Position numbers and translations under genes: made by a program. Below the pieces are notes generated by a model. The model saw only the letters and a list, made by a program, of their open reading frames with translations. It was not told the DNA's origin and made no database searches. DNA of 45,006 bases, from NCBI GenBank assembly GCA_018398765.1, contig JAHBMJ010000070.1, forward strand, positions 12,501 to 57,506, read 5' to 3'. The stretch comes from Chromera velia. Taxonomy: Eukaryota; Sar; Chromeraceae. Numbering within the stretch: the stretch's first letter is position 1; every line of letters starts with the position of its first letter. Shown piece after piece: positions 34,701 to 44,455 of the stretch.

Positions 34701-35794
34701 CCACGGGGAGTCAACGCAGACCAGCAGCCAAGAAGGGAAATTGCCTTGACAGCACACGAGCTGCTGAGCCCCCTCATTCCTCCCCTTGCAGCGGAGATCA
34801 ACTTCCCACTGCACTGCATCAGGAGTTTCTGCACTACTGCAGCCACAGCCCCGTTCGCATCAGTCAGACCGCACAAAGCCCTGAAGTCTCTCCTCCCCAA
34901 CCGCTGTGAGGCTTCACTGAACTTCCAGAGAAGCTCGAAAGACTCCTCAGTCAATCTCACACTGTCCCCCCTCCCTCCCGATTCCTCCTCTTCCGTTGAC
35001 AAGGCAGAGACGGAATAACGGAGACAGCAGAGAACGAAGGCACACCACGCCGCAGAGTTCCATGCCTTGTCGTCTCCGTGCGAGAGGATGCGCTCCGCCC
35101 CCTTCTTTTCCTCCCACGCCTTTGCCTGCTCGACCATCAGTCTGAACTCATTCACACGCGGCCCCCCACCCAAGTGCCCCCGTCTCCCCTGCCCCCCGGC
35201 TTCGCTCAACGTCATGTGCTGGACAATCACTGTCGGACCCTTTCCGAAGTCTTTCACCACCGCCTTCACAGACACAGAGTCACCCACTCGGAGCATGATG
35301 GGTCCGGTTCGCAGAAGATCTTCCCTTTCTCCATGCGCGGAGGTGCAAGAGAGAAAGGGAATTGAGTCACGAGAACCCTGACCGGTCATCCGCCACCTAC
35401 CCAGCCAGCGAGAAATTTATGTGCTATCGATCGAGATATTTGGATGTTGGAGCTAGCAGTGGGACGAAATGCAGAGAAACGAGGAACGTCAAACAGAGAT
35501 GGGACAGAGGCGGAGACGTGAATGAAGCAAGTCTTGCGTGGAGAACGGGTATACTCGAGCACCCGTCTGCCATGCAGCACCGCGATCAGAATTCGCCCCT
35601 TCTAACTCACTTTTTGGTATGGCCAGCTCCATCGGCAGGGTCGTCGCCTCTTCACAGGTGTTTCTTTGAAGTGTGTCTTCGGATAGACGAAGTCTGATCG
35701 AGTCCCCAACTTCACGCGTGACGGTAGCCAGGCCCTCCAGGCGCCCAAGGACGGGGACAGCCGGATTCGCAGGCCTCTTGTCCTTGCCTTTCAT
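28702..35794 (-). CDS. ZNFX1-like SF1 helicase fused to NFX1 fingers and two PARP domains
   Basis: Model: exons 35794-35611, 35328-33122, 32813-31858, 31770-31047, 30965-29124 and 29082-28702; 2097 aa with every phase matching. The Upf1-like helicase has Walker A GPPGTGKT (~635-642), motif Ia VLTYKNHALDEF, Walker B-type VEEAAE (~1181), GDHEQLRPP, and motifs V/VI TVDEFQGDEDD and VAQSRAR. Cys-rich NFX1-type repeats follow (CLRTLSCGHVCPNRCGERC). PARP domain 1 has LFHGTT, GVYFA and DELIIYD, giving a probable H1786-Y1817-E1906 triad. PARP domain 2 has VHGT and GVYLG (H2007, Y2043), but Phe replaces the Glu, suggesting mono-ADP-ribosylation or inactivity. ZNFX1-type helicases bind RNA in antiviral sensing and small-RNA inheritance. 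A TAG at 31802-31800 and a TGA at 31010-31008 require introns of 87 and 81 nt; otherwise the gene is damaged. The start at 35794 is the first ATG in exon 1; more 5' exons are possible. Confidence 0.82.
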
Positions 35795-36443
35795 TCTCCC
35801 AGCTCTGAGTTGAGGAGGAAGGTAAAGATACCTCGCAGAACTTCTCTGCCCCTTTACGGAGACGGGAGACGATTTGCACCACAAAGCTTCTCAGATTTGG
35901 TGAGTGCTACAGGATGAAAGTAAACGCCTGCATGCGAGGACACTTCAAAGACGAAGGGAGCCAAGTTCAGCACACTGAGAGACTCGAAATGATCAGCGTA
36001 TTGAACCACGCCGGGCTGTGCAGACCGTCTGTCACCAGCCGAGTCATTTCGGCCTTTTGGGGCGTCCATTTTGGTCGGTCCCCAAAAAACTGGACCATGC
36101 AGCCGCCAATCCCGGCTATGCCCCGGGGGCCTTTTGGGGCGTCCATTTTGGTCGGTCCCGACCAGATTCAGACAGCTATATATAGCATGCAGTCAGCTAG
36201 TACGTGAATTGAGGCAATGATGAGGGATGAAAGAGATGGAGCTGCATCGCAGACATCTGTGCTGCACTGAGAAGAATGTGCAGGCAAAATCGTGTCAACC
36301 ACTCTCGCTAGATCGCAATCCAATTGTGGACCTACTAATACGAGACGCTCCCCATACGCACAGCTACCTTTTTGTACCTGTAGAGAAAACTGACTGACCT
36401 TCGTTGTCTGTTTACAGACCCACATCATCGATCTGCTTCACAG
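35795..36443. promoter_or_regulatory. Shared divergent promoter region with 32-bp direct repeat
   Basis: About 650 bp lie between the proposed start codons of the helicase-PARP gene (minus) and the NB-ARC gene (plus). A perfect 32-bp repeat beginning GGCCTTTTGGGGCGTCCATT occurs at 36051-36082 and 36128-36159, 77 bp apart. The first copy is followed by a CCAAT motif (36107-36111), and the second is closely followed by TATATATA at 36177-36184. The arrangement suggests tandem transcription-factor sites serving one or both genes. Upstream exons of either gene could also lie here. Confidence 0.55.
36177..36184 (+). promoter_or_regulatory. TATA-like box upstream of NB-ARC gene
   Basis: TATATATA lies within GCTATATATAGC, a palindrome, 260 bp before the NB-ARC start codon and 18 bp after the second 32-bp repeat. 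Being palindromic, it could serve either strand. No transcription start data are available. Confidence 0.35.
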
Positions 36444-39400
36444 ATGGAAATCCCTCCACGGCTGCAGCAGCTGTTCAAGGAGGTGCCTGCAGAATGGCAC
36501 GCAACTGCTCTGAGGGCCTTGAAGGTCGCAGAGGCGTACGCAGGGACGGGCAACAGTGAAGGACGCCAAGGGACACGTCTGGTTGTGTGCAAGGTTGATG
36601 ACTTCCTTCCCAAGGGTGACGACGCTCAGACTGGGGTGGACGCAGCATCTCAGATAACAACCTCATATGGAGGTGTGAGCAAGGACAACATTCGGAAATT
36701 CCCCAAAGACATCAAGACTGAAGAGGGGAGGAGTGACTTGTGCGAACGGATGAACGACGACGGGGCACTCATCATTGACGGTCCAACCGGTGAGTTTGGG
36801 GCCTAGCTCTTGCTTCCCTCTAAAGTATCGGGTCTTACTGTCGTCTCACTGGCATTCATTCTGCCCTCTTCTCTGTGTCTCCCTTGTTCTCTCAGGTGAG
36901 TTTCGGGCCTCCGGTTTCCGTCTGAAGTACGAAGGGACAGCACCCTCCACTGGGGGGGGGCTAGGTGCAGCAGCTTCCCAGGAGTGTGCAAAGAATGTGC
37001 CCGCCTTCGTGGTGATGGTTTCAAAGGACGGTGCTATAAAGGTCTATGCAGGAAAAGCAGATCCTGTAGTCTGGAAGGGGGACAGAAAAGTAACGCCTCC
37101 CCAAATTCGTAAAAGATATCCCCCCAGCCTGAAACCGCGTAGAGGACAGGGAGGGGACGACTTTTTCTTTGGCAGAAAAGGACCCTTGGAGCAGCTGCTA
37201 GGATGGGTGGGCAGTGACAGAGAAGAGGGGGGGGGGCAGGGTGTCAGCGAAAGTTTTGTGCAGGGAGAGCCGTTCATCCTCATCTCGGGAATTGGGGGGG
37301 TGGGCAAGAGTCAGTTGGCCTGCGAGGTGCTCCACCGTTGCGAGTTGCCTCTGACAAAGATTTGGATCAACGCAGCCTCGCCTGAGCGTTTGCAGAGAGA
37401 GTTAGAGCAGCTTTGCGAAGACTTCAAGGAGGTGGGGGTAGCAGTCTCCAGTAGTTCTCAGCTGCGTGGGTGGTTGGAGAGAAACCGTCACTGGATTCTG
37501 GTGGTGGACAATTTAGAAGACCCAGAGCTTCTATGGGATTTCATTCCGAAAAACCATAACGGCACAGTGGTGATCACCTCTCGTGATGATTCCAATCCCA
37601 TGACACCCCCTCCCAAAACGATGAGACTCGACACACTGCAACTCCCAGATGCCCAGATACTTCTTCAGACACTCGGAAAGAGGCCCGATGACGTCAGTGG
37701 TTCCGAAAAGCTTGCAAAGGTTCTCGGTTGTCTGCCTCTAGGCCTCGTGATGGCTTCCTCCCTTGTCGCACAGAAGAGAGGGATGCTGTCTTTCTCTGCT
37801 CTGGCAGAAAGAGTCGAATCAGAGAGGGAAGAGGTGGTGGCGTTCCTGGAGAGCATAGGGGAAGTGCAGGAATGGACTGGGTATCAGCACAGCATCATTA
37901 GTCTGTGGAGACAGCAGAGGGAATTCCTTTGTGAAAATGGGCTGAAGAGGGCAGCCGTGGTGATGGAGTGTCTCTCCTTCGCAGACAGAACCGAAATCTC
38001 TCACGAGATCTGTCAAATGGTCAGCCGGCGTATAGCGCGGCGTCGAATGAAGGAATTGACTCCATGAAGACGAAAGCGCTTGTCCAAACTGCAGCACTTT
38101 GTTTGAGCATTCATTTATTTATGCATCCATTCATTCATTCATTCATTCATTTACCCATTCTCTCAATCACTTAATCAATCATTCGATCAATCCAGTCGAC
38201 CATCAATCGCCCGTGAATTTATTTCTTCATTCATCCATGCGCTCATCATTCTTCTTCATGGTTCTTCGTGATGCACGTAGACTGGGAGTCCTCGAACGAC
38301 AACCCAGCGCTGATGGTTTCCCACTGAGCGAACGTTTGTATCTTGACATTTTACTTTCCCTGCCTGTCTCGCTCGCAGATATTTGAGACGTGCAAAGCCA
38401 AGGACGGCAACACGGGTTATGGCGTGCAGTCCGGAAATTTCTCTTCCTGTGTCAACGCTCTTCCTGCGCAGTCTCTCTGTACAAGACTGTCAGAGGAACA
38501 GAAAGCAGAAAACAAACGAGGAGGTTTGGGGGGGTCAATTGTGCCTACCGGGTTTCAGAGAGAGGAGTTTGCAGTGAAACAGTGGTACACCATTCATGAG
38601 CTCACGCAGCTTGCCGTCCGTATGGAAATGCGAAGAAAATTGGGNNGGGGGGGGCACAGCTTCAGAGGAGAAAGAGCGTTTCAATCTAATGGCATGGGCG
38701 ATGTTTGTGGGCAGACGCACGAGCAGGTGGGAGCCCGAAGATCTCGAATGCAGATTTCCCACACCGTCAGGCAGGCACACCCACCAGCTGCAACTGTTGA
38801 AAAGATGGGCCCACGCGGTTGAGAAGAAAGAGGCGTGGGCAGAGGTGGAGGTTGGGGAGGTGAGGGCGCTGATGCTGTTGTGTCTCTGGTTTGAGAGACT
38901 GTTCTTCCAAGTCCACTGGAGTCAGCGTATCCTGCGTCCGTGGCTATTGAACGAAATCGAGAAGCACTGGTCTAAAAGTCGATCTCAGTCTGGTTCTGTG
39001 CTTGTTGCAGAAATTGTCAGAGAGTGCCTCCTCGAAGTCGTGTACGATGAGAAAGTGCACCTCGGAAAGGCGGTTGCCGTTCTTGCGCACATTCTTCGGA
39101 GTTTCATATGGGGCGATGTCGAGTGGCAGGGGACTTTGTTTGCACACATCGCGAGGGACAGACAAGACTCTGTCTCTCTACCCTACCGATCTCTCATCAG
39201 AATGCTGTCTCTGAAGATCCCCCACCTTTCTATCAGACCCAGAATCCCCCTTCTGCTAATCAGCGCTCGTCATCACCTCCAAGAGGGGGATGGCGAGGGG
39301 GCTGCTCGGCTCCTTCTCCTGTTGACCGACGATGTGAGCAAAAGAGGAGTCTCAGAGTTAAAGGGATTCATTCAAGAGATTAAGCCGTCTCTTCAAGATG

Positions 39401-41055
39401 CCCTCTCCCTTCTCCAGAATACCCAAGACGCAGCATGGCACTCTGCCCCTCGAGTCTCTGCTTCCCGCTCCTATGTTGTCAAACAGATCACAAAGGAACC
39501 CCCCAATAGTGATCTCATCTCACGGCGTCACCTCTTCGCCTCTCTTGTATGCAAGGCCGGACTTGAGCGGCTCCTCGGGTACCGCGCTCGCTCTGCAGAG
39601 ACTCTGGGCATGGCCTCCGCGCTGTTGCCCGACCGTTTCTCTGACGGCTTCCGCGGTCAGTTAAGCGCTGTCCTTCCGACCCTTGCGAGTGGCAGCGGTA
39701 TCCGTATCGAGTCTGCCAGTGCAGCCGCGGACCGTTTCTCCCCCGACACTTCCCCAGTGGACTGTGAAGATCTCTCTGCATTCTTCAGAGCAAGAAACGC
39801 GATGTGGACAGAGGTCGGAAACAAGAAACCCACGCAGACCCCCACCGCAAGAGCGATGGGAAGGGGCTGCCTCGAAGTAGCAGCATCGATAGACCAGGCA
39901 GTACAGCAGAGTCGGAAAGTTGCCGAAAAGAGGTTTGAGGAGGACCGCCGTCTTGCGAGGCTATTTGATTTTTTGGACCTCATGGTCGTGGGTGAGTATG
40001 CAGAGGCACACGCACGTCTTGTGCCTGTCTTTCTCAGCACTCTGACCGCAGAGGGGGAGAACAGTCCCTGGGACTGGAAAGCACGGTTCCAACTCTTCGT
40101 GCTCCTCGCATACATCCAGCTTATCCCTCAGCTCTCACAGCAGCAGTTGGAGAGTGGGGGGATCTCCTTACCTAACCCAGAGCTAGCACTTCAGACGTTC
40201 AGCCACAAGGTCTCTCGAGGCTTCCCAGGAAGGTCAAACAAGTTAGCAAGTCTCCAGAGGATGTTCAGTGAGGCCCCCTCTCTGTATCGCTACGAGCTCT
40301 TTGAGTTTCTTGTGTGGCGCGCAGTCGACAAATTCGTTTCCGAGGTGTGTGGAGAGGGGGACGGGAGTCTTGAGGGAAGCTGCCTAGAGGCACTCGAGCT
40401 CGATTTGCAGGAGGCAGTGGGGGGGGAAGACACATTGGGGTGGACGGGGTGGGAGAGAGAGACAGCTCGAAGCGTTTCGTTCTATCCAGAATTCGAAAAG
40501 TGGAGACTTTTGCATCCAACGAATAGAGGAATTCTCTACTGGCTGCTCCCTGCTTCAGTCCGTCTCCTGCAGGAGAGGGGGCAAGTCGAGAGAGTCTCGG
40601 AGTTCGAGAGAATGGGAGAGATTTGCATGGTGATGGAATCTGATTCAGAGCCTTTGGAGGTTCACCGAGAGTCGGTAGAGAGAGAGGAAAGTCCGCCTGT
40701 TGCAGCACTTGAGAGAAGGAAGAGTGTTGTGTGGGCAGAGGTCAAGGCAGCGTTAAAGGAACGAAACAAAAAAAGAAAAGGGGGAGAACCGCCGCTTTTG
40801 CTGGAGCTTCCCAGAAAATTCAAAGAGCTCTCTTTTCTGGAGGATAAATTCCACATTGAAGGAGCTCGTTTCATCTCTTCCGTATCACAGGAGAGTCTCT
40901 CTAGGAAGTCTGTATTCTTCTCAACGATCATGACGATGAACTTCAGGCAGATGTCCCACGACGATTGTATGGAGTCGAAAAAGCTGAAAGACCTCTCACC
41001 GGACGAGCCCATTCACAACAGACTCTTTCTCCGGGTGGTGTGGAATGAAGATTGA
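36444..41055 (+). CDS. NB-ARC STAND NTPase with N-terminal DAC-like domain
   Basis: Exons 36444-36789, 36896-38019 and 38379-41055 give about 1380 aa. Introns are 106 nt (GTGAGT...CAG) and 359 nt (GTCAGC...CAG). Residues ~100-170 read DGALIIDG, then AxGFxL, then GGLGAAAS and FVVMVSKDGAIKVY, in the order of a diadenylate cyclase (DisA_N) fold, but the RHR nucleotide motif is replaced, so it is more likely a sensor than an enzyme. The NB-ARC core follows: FFFGRKGPLEQLL, P-loop GIGGVGKS (247-254), kinase-2 WILVVDNLED (~316-325), RNBS-B-like GTVVITSRD and GLPL-like GCLPLGL (~393). The ~890-residue C-terminus is helical with no family I recognise; STAND proteins usually carry repeats there. NB-ARC proteins switch by ATP/ADP exchange and oligomerise on sensing a ligand. 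A frame break at the N run 38645-38646 is probably an assembly artefact. Confidence 0.82.
36789..36910 (+). repeat. Direct repeats at both ends of NB-ARC intron 1
   Basis: GGTGAGTTTGGGGCCT (36789-36804) spans the donor and GGTGAGTTTCGGGCCT (36895-36910) spans the acceptor-exon junction; 15 of 16 bases are identical. The offset of 106 nt equals the intron length exactly. Such flanking repeats are expected if the intron arose by a tandem duplication or an insertion with target duplication at a GGTGAG site. Confidence 0.75.
38100..38235 (+). repeat. ATTC-type microsatellite in NB-ARC intron 2
   Basis: Degenerate (ATTC)n and TCAA-rich repeats lie within the 359-nt intron 38020-38378. This stretch is low-complexity, and the ORFs crossing it are not genes. 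Confidence 0.7.
38645..38646. other. Two Ns in a G-homopolymer, frame break in NB-ARC exon 3
   Basis: The coding frame before the Ns (ending MEMRRKL) and the frame after them (TASEEKERFN) differ by one register. Two Ns are embedded in a run of Gs, where read or assembly length errors are common. The third exon is 2677 nt, one base off a multiple of three. Confidence 0.75.
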
Positions 41056-41189
41056 TTGACTGATTGCATGAAGGCTGTGAGGAAAAAGCCAGCTGTAGAA
41101 AATCACAAGCCTTTTCCTCGCCTCAACACCCTCGCTTGTGAAAAACTCCGATCGGGAAGCCAAAAATAGCCAAAATTCTTGTGTTTCCC
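41056..41189. other. 3' flank of NB-ARC gene
   Basis: Short sequence after the TGA stop; probably 3' UTR. TTGATTGACTGATTG near the stop is a small repeat. No gene is seen. Confidence 0.35.
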
Positions 41190-41350
41190 GTTTTGTCTTT
41201 TTCTCTTTCTATCTTTCTGTCTTTCTTCGTTCGATCGTTTGTTCTTTGGTTCTTTCGTTCTTTTTTTTGTTTCATTCTTTTTTTATTTTCTTCTTCTTCT
41301 TCTTCTTCTTCTTCTTCTTCCTCCTCCTTCCTTCCTTCCTTCCTTCCTTC

Positions 41351-41385
<35 letters not shown>

Positions 41386-41515
41386 TAACTTCTTTCTTTC
41401 CTTTCCTTCCTTCCTTCCTTCCTTCCTTTTTTCTTTCTTTCTTTGTTTGTTTGTTTGTTTGTTTAATTTTTTGTTTGTTTGTTTGTTTGTTTGTCTGTTT
41501 TGCGTGTTCTTCATT
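41190..41515 (+). repeat. Compound pyrimidine microsatellite
   Basis: A mosaic of simple repeats: (TTC)n at about 41288-41320, (CCTT)n to about 41352, (CTTT)n to 41387, (CCTT)n at about 41401-41428, and (GTTT)n at about 41444-41493. The Phe/Ser-rich and Lys-rich ORFs across it are artefacts. The long homopyrimidine strand could form triplex (H-DNA). Confidence 0.9.
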
Positions 41516-42545
41516 TATTTGTTTGATGATGATGGCAACTTTTCTGATTCTTTTGAAAGCCGCTTTTTTTTAAAAAAAAGAATCATGATGCATGTAAATT
41601 ACTTAAGGGTTAAAAGAAGGGAGTTTATTTATATTACATACTATGGCACAGTTTTTCAGTTATCAATTGCCAGTAAACTTGTTGTTGTTTTCAAACAGAA
41701 CTTGAAAAATGTGTTGTTCAATTAATTGTTGTTGATATGTTAGATATATAATTAATTTATTGATGTCAATTAAATTCTAGAGTAAATTTTAATTTCCTAA
41801 ATGGAGCTTTAATGAATGAACAACTGCTAGAACAACTGTTGTTTTAACTTCTTTAAATGTTACTTTACTATTGTTCTATTCTCCGAGTCGATATCTTATA
41901 ATAATAAACAATTGTTCTTGGCTACGATATTGCATTGATAATTCGATTGAATTGTACACTTGTTGTTTCACTGCTGTACGGTGTTGAACTATGTTAACAC
42001 AGTACTAATAGCTGTTGATGGCACTGCACATGTTGTTACATCTCTATTTCGTTTAATTTCATTAATTTAAAAAAATGTATACCTAGATGTATACCCTTTT
42101 TTCCGTGTAATTCTAATTTAAAAATTGGTTCCAAACTATTAGCTCCTTATATATTTTTAGCGTGCTAGTTAGCGTCTTTACTTATAACTTGATTGATTAA
42201 TAAATCATGTAGCATTGAAATTAGAAGTCTTTTTTATTGACTTGAACTGACTGAGAATTTGAAAAATAAAGGGAAACGTTACCCTTTGGTGATCGAATCG
42301 GTCATGCTAGGCACACCCGTTACTAGAATGCAATCTTTTTTTCAGAGTTATCAATGATGATTTCAAATTAGTATCGATCATTTCTTAGTTGTCTGCTAGG
42401 TTGTCTACTTGCATTTACTGTCTCAACATTGAAACTCCAAGCTTAACAAGCTTAAACATGCCTAAACTTTAAAGCGCGCTTGGGCCCGGCATCGTCAAAC
42501 ATAATAATCTGCCCGCATTGGCATGAGGAGGCAAGGAGTAGGGCG
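41516..42545. other. AT-rich intergenic region
   Basis: AT-rich, with many short TTGTTG and TTAATT motifs, between the 3' ends of two convergent genes. No ORF, RNA gene or repeat that I can support beyond simple sequence. Confidence 0.5.
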
Positions 42546-42774
42546 CTAGTATTGGAGCCCTGTCTTCTTTCCCTCGTGGCATACGACTGAGTCTGCCCCG
42601 AAGTTTCCCTTGAGGATCTGCCTGAGGCGGGCCTCGTCGACGTCCCTCATGACGCGGTTGTCTTTTTTGAAGACATTCGAGTACTTTTCGTTGGCATTCG
42701 TGTCTGAATACTCAAAGTACCTGTGGAGGAGAGGGAATGAAACAAGATCAGGAGGAAGGAAAGAGGCAAACACG

Positions 42775-42826
<52 letters not shown>

Positions 42827-44455
42827 CCTACAATCACATACTTTGAAGATGTTAGATCATGGGAGGTGCTGAGAGGGGAGGCGGGAAACAGCGAAGAAGG
42901 AAGCGAGCACAATGCGGCAAATTCTTCTCTCAGCCAGGACAGATGGCCTGACTATCATGCGCCCAGAGGCGGGGCCCTCCACATCCCTCGCCTCTCTTTT
43001 GTGATTCCTTCTGCCAGTGTCAACTACTTCGATCGGTACCCTTCGGTTGAAAAGACGTCCATGTGTTTTCGCTTCAGATTTTTCATTAATCATTTCCTTC
43101 GCGAATTGTTTCTGTCTTGCATAATTTGAGCTTCTTTTCTCCCCGCCTCTGTCCTTTTCTCTCTTTCCTCTCTTCCTCTTCTTATCTCGCCCCTCTGTTC
43201 TTTCCTCTTCTCTTCTCTCTTCTTGTCTGGCCTTTCTTCTCTTCTTTCCAGGATCTGTCAAATGCGGAGAGTCGACGTACCCATACATGAACATAGTCTA
43301 AATCTTCTTTCCTTCTTTTACTCCCTTTTACTTTGAAATTCTTCCACAGATGTTTCAAATGCATCCCCACATTTTCCGAAAGAGGCAGTGCAAGGTTTGC
43401 CGGCAGAACCGAAAGAGGCCAAGGAGAGATCGCAGGGCGGGAAGGCGGTGTCGCAGGGGAATTTGCGAAATTAAAAAAAGAGTGTCGATGAAAAAAAGGT
43501 TCTAGCTGCTGACGTACCAGCTATCAGGTCCTGTTCTGAAGACTGCAGTGAGTCGGACCCAGTGGGCCATGAAGGACATGGCGTCAGGAGGGTCGGGGCC
43601 GTACATCCATGCGTTCAGGTAGAACGGCTCTGTGAGAAGGATGATGGGCGTTTTGTCAAGTGCCGCTCTCGAGGCCTTCTTTGCTGCGATTCTCTCTCTG
43701 GGAGTGCGTACGGTCGGGAGCTGCTTCAACTTTTCGATGATGTCGCCCTCGTCCATCTTCTCTGCTTCTGAGCACCCTTCTGGCAGGACTGTTGAGAGAA
43801 TGTCCATCAGGGCGCCGCTCGTGGACCCTCCCTTCATTGCGCTGGGGCCTGCAGACATCAGAAGGTTGGTCTCCTCGTTCAGGGCGTAGGCCAGAATCGC
43901 GTCTGGCGCCCTCATGTTACCCAGGTCGTCTTCCTTGACTCTCAGTTTTCCGGTCTTCATATTTATGATGGTTTCTGGAGCATCGTCAAATCCGTTGTCC
44001 TCTTGGTACCATTTGGAGGTATCCTGCATCCTTTTTGGCCATTTGCCGTGGCAGTAGATCTGTCGGAACAGACGCACGTAGATCTCGGGGTGCACTGCTG
44101 CGAGCATGCGAACGATGCTCATGAAACCGCACCAATTCGCACGTCCTTGCGTGATCTTTTCCCAGTAGTCCCCTTGCACGACGCGTTTGATGCTTCTCGT
44201 GACTGCGGCATGACTCCATCTCCCTGTGGTGCCCCACTTGTCTGCATTCGGACACTGCGCCTTCTGGTCCAGAAGGTCCAGTTCAGTCTGGAGCTCTGCG
44301 GAGGATCTGGACTTTTTCTCCAATTGGAAGAAGGAGGAGGAGGAGGAGGAAGCGGACAAGGACTGGGTGCTGTACAAACAGAGGCAGACAAAAAGAGCCA
44401 CAAGGACGGTCAATGACGACCACCTCGCTTCTCCGCGTCCCGCTCCGATTGGCAT
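42546..44455 (-). CDS. Secreted or membrane-anchored papain-like cysteine peptidase candidate
   Basis: Two exons, 44455-43518 and 42720-42546, separated by a 797-nt intron (GTACGT...CCACAG), give 370 aa. The splice rejoins the codon for Trp in GPDSW|YFEYSDTNANEK. A hydrophobic segment at residues ~13-32 (LTVLVALFVCLCLYS) is a signal peptide or anchor, followed by a Ser-rich linker and a charged helix. The motif RANWCGFMSIVRML (Cys ~110) and the later FMAHWVRLTAVF (His ~298) resemble the catalytic Cys and His blocks of papain-fold peptidases such as C39-like domains, with the SWYFEY strand after the His as in that fold. No exact family is recognised, so activity is inferred. Conserved Cys elsewhere (IYCHGKW, PEGCSE) could form disulfides. 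Start ATG 44455 is the first in frame and gives the signal peptide. Confidence 0.68.
42771..42827 (+). repeat. (CA)n/(GA)n microsatellite in intron
   Basis: A (CA)n run to about 42808, then a (GA)n run to about 42826, inside the 797-nt intron of the peptidase-like gene about 50 bp from its acceptor. Confidence 0.92.

Noticed and set aside
34164..35018. 284-codon plus-strand ORF
   Set aside because: Antisense shadow of the helicase exon, which has clear domain support in the opposite strand.
41272..41514. Lys-rich ORF on the minus strand (and Phe-rich ORFs on the plus strand)
   Set aside because: Pure translation of a compound microsatellite.
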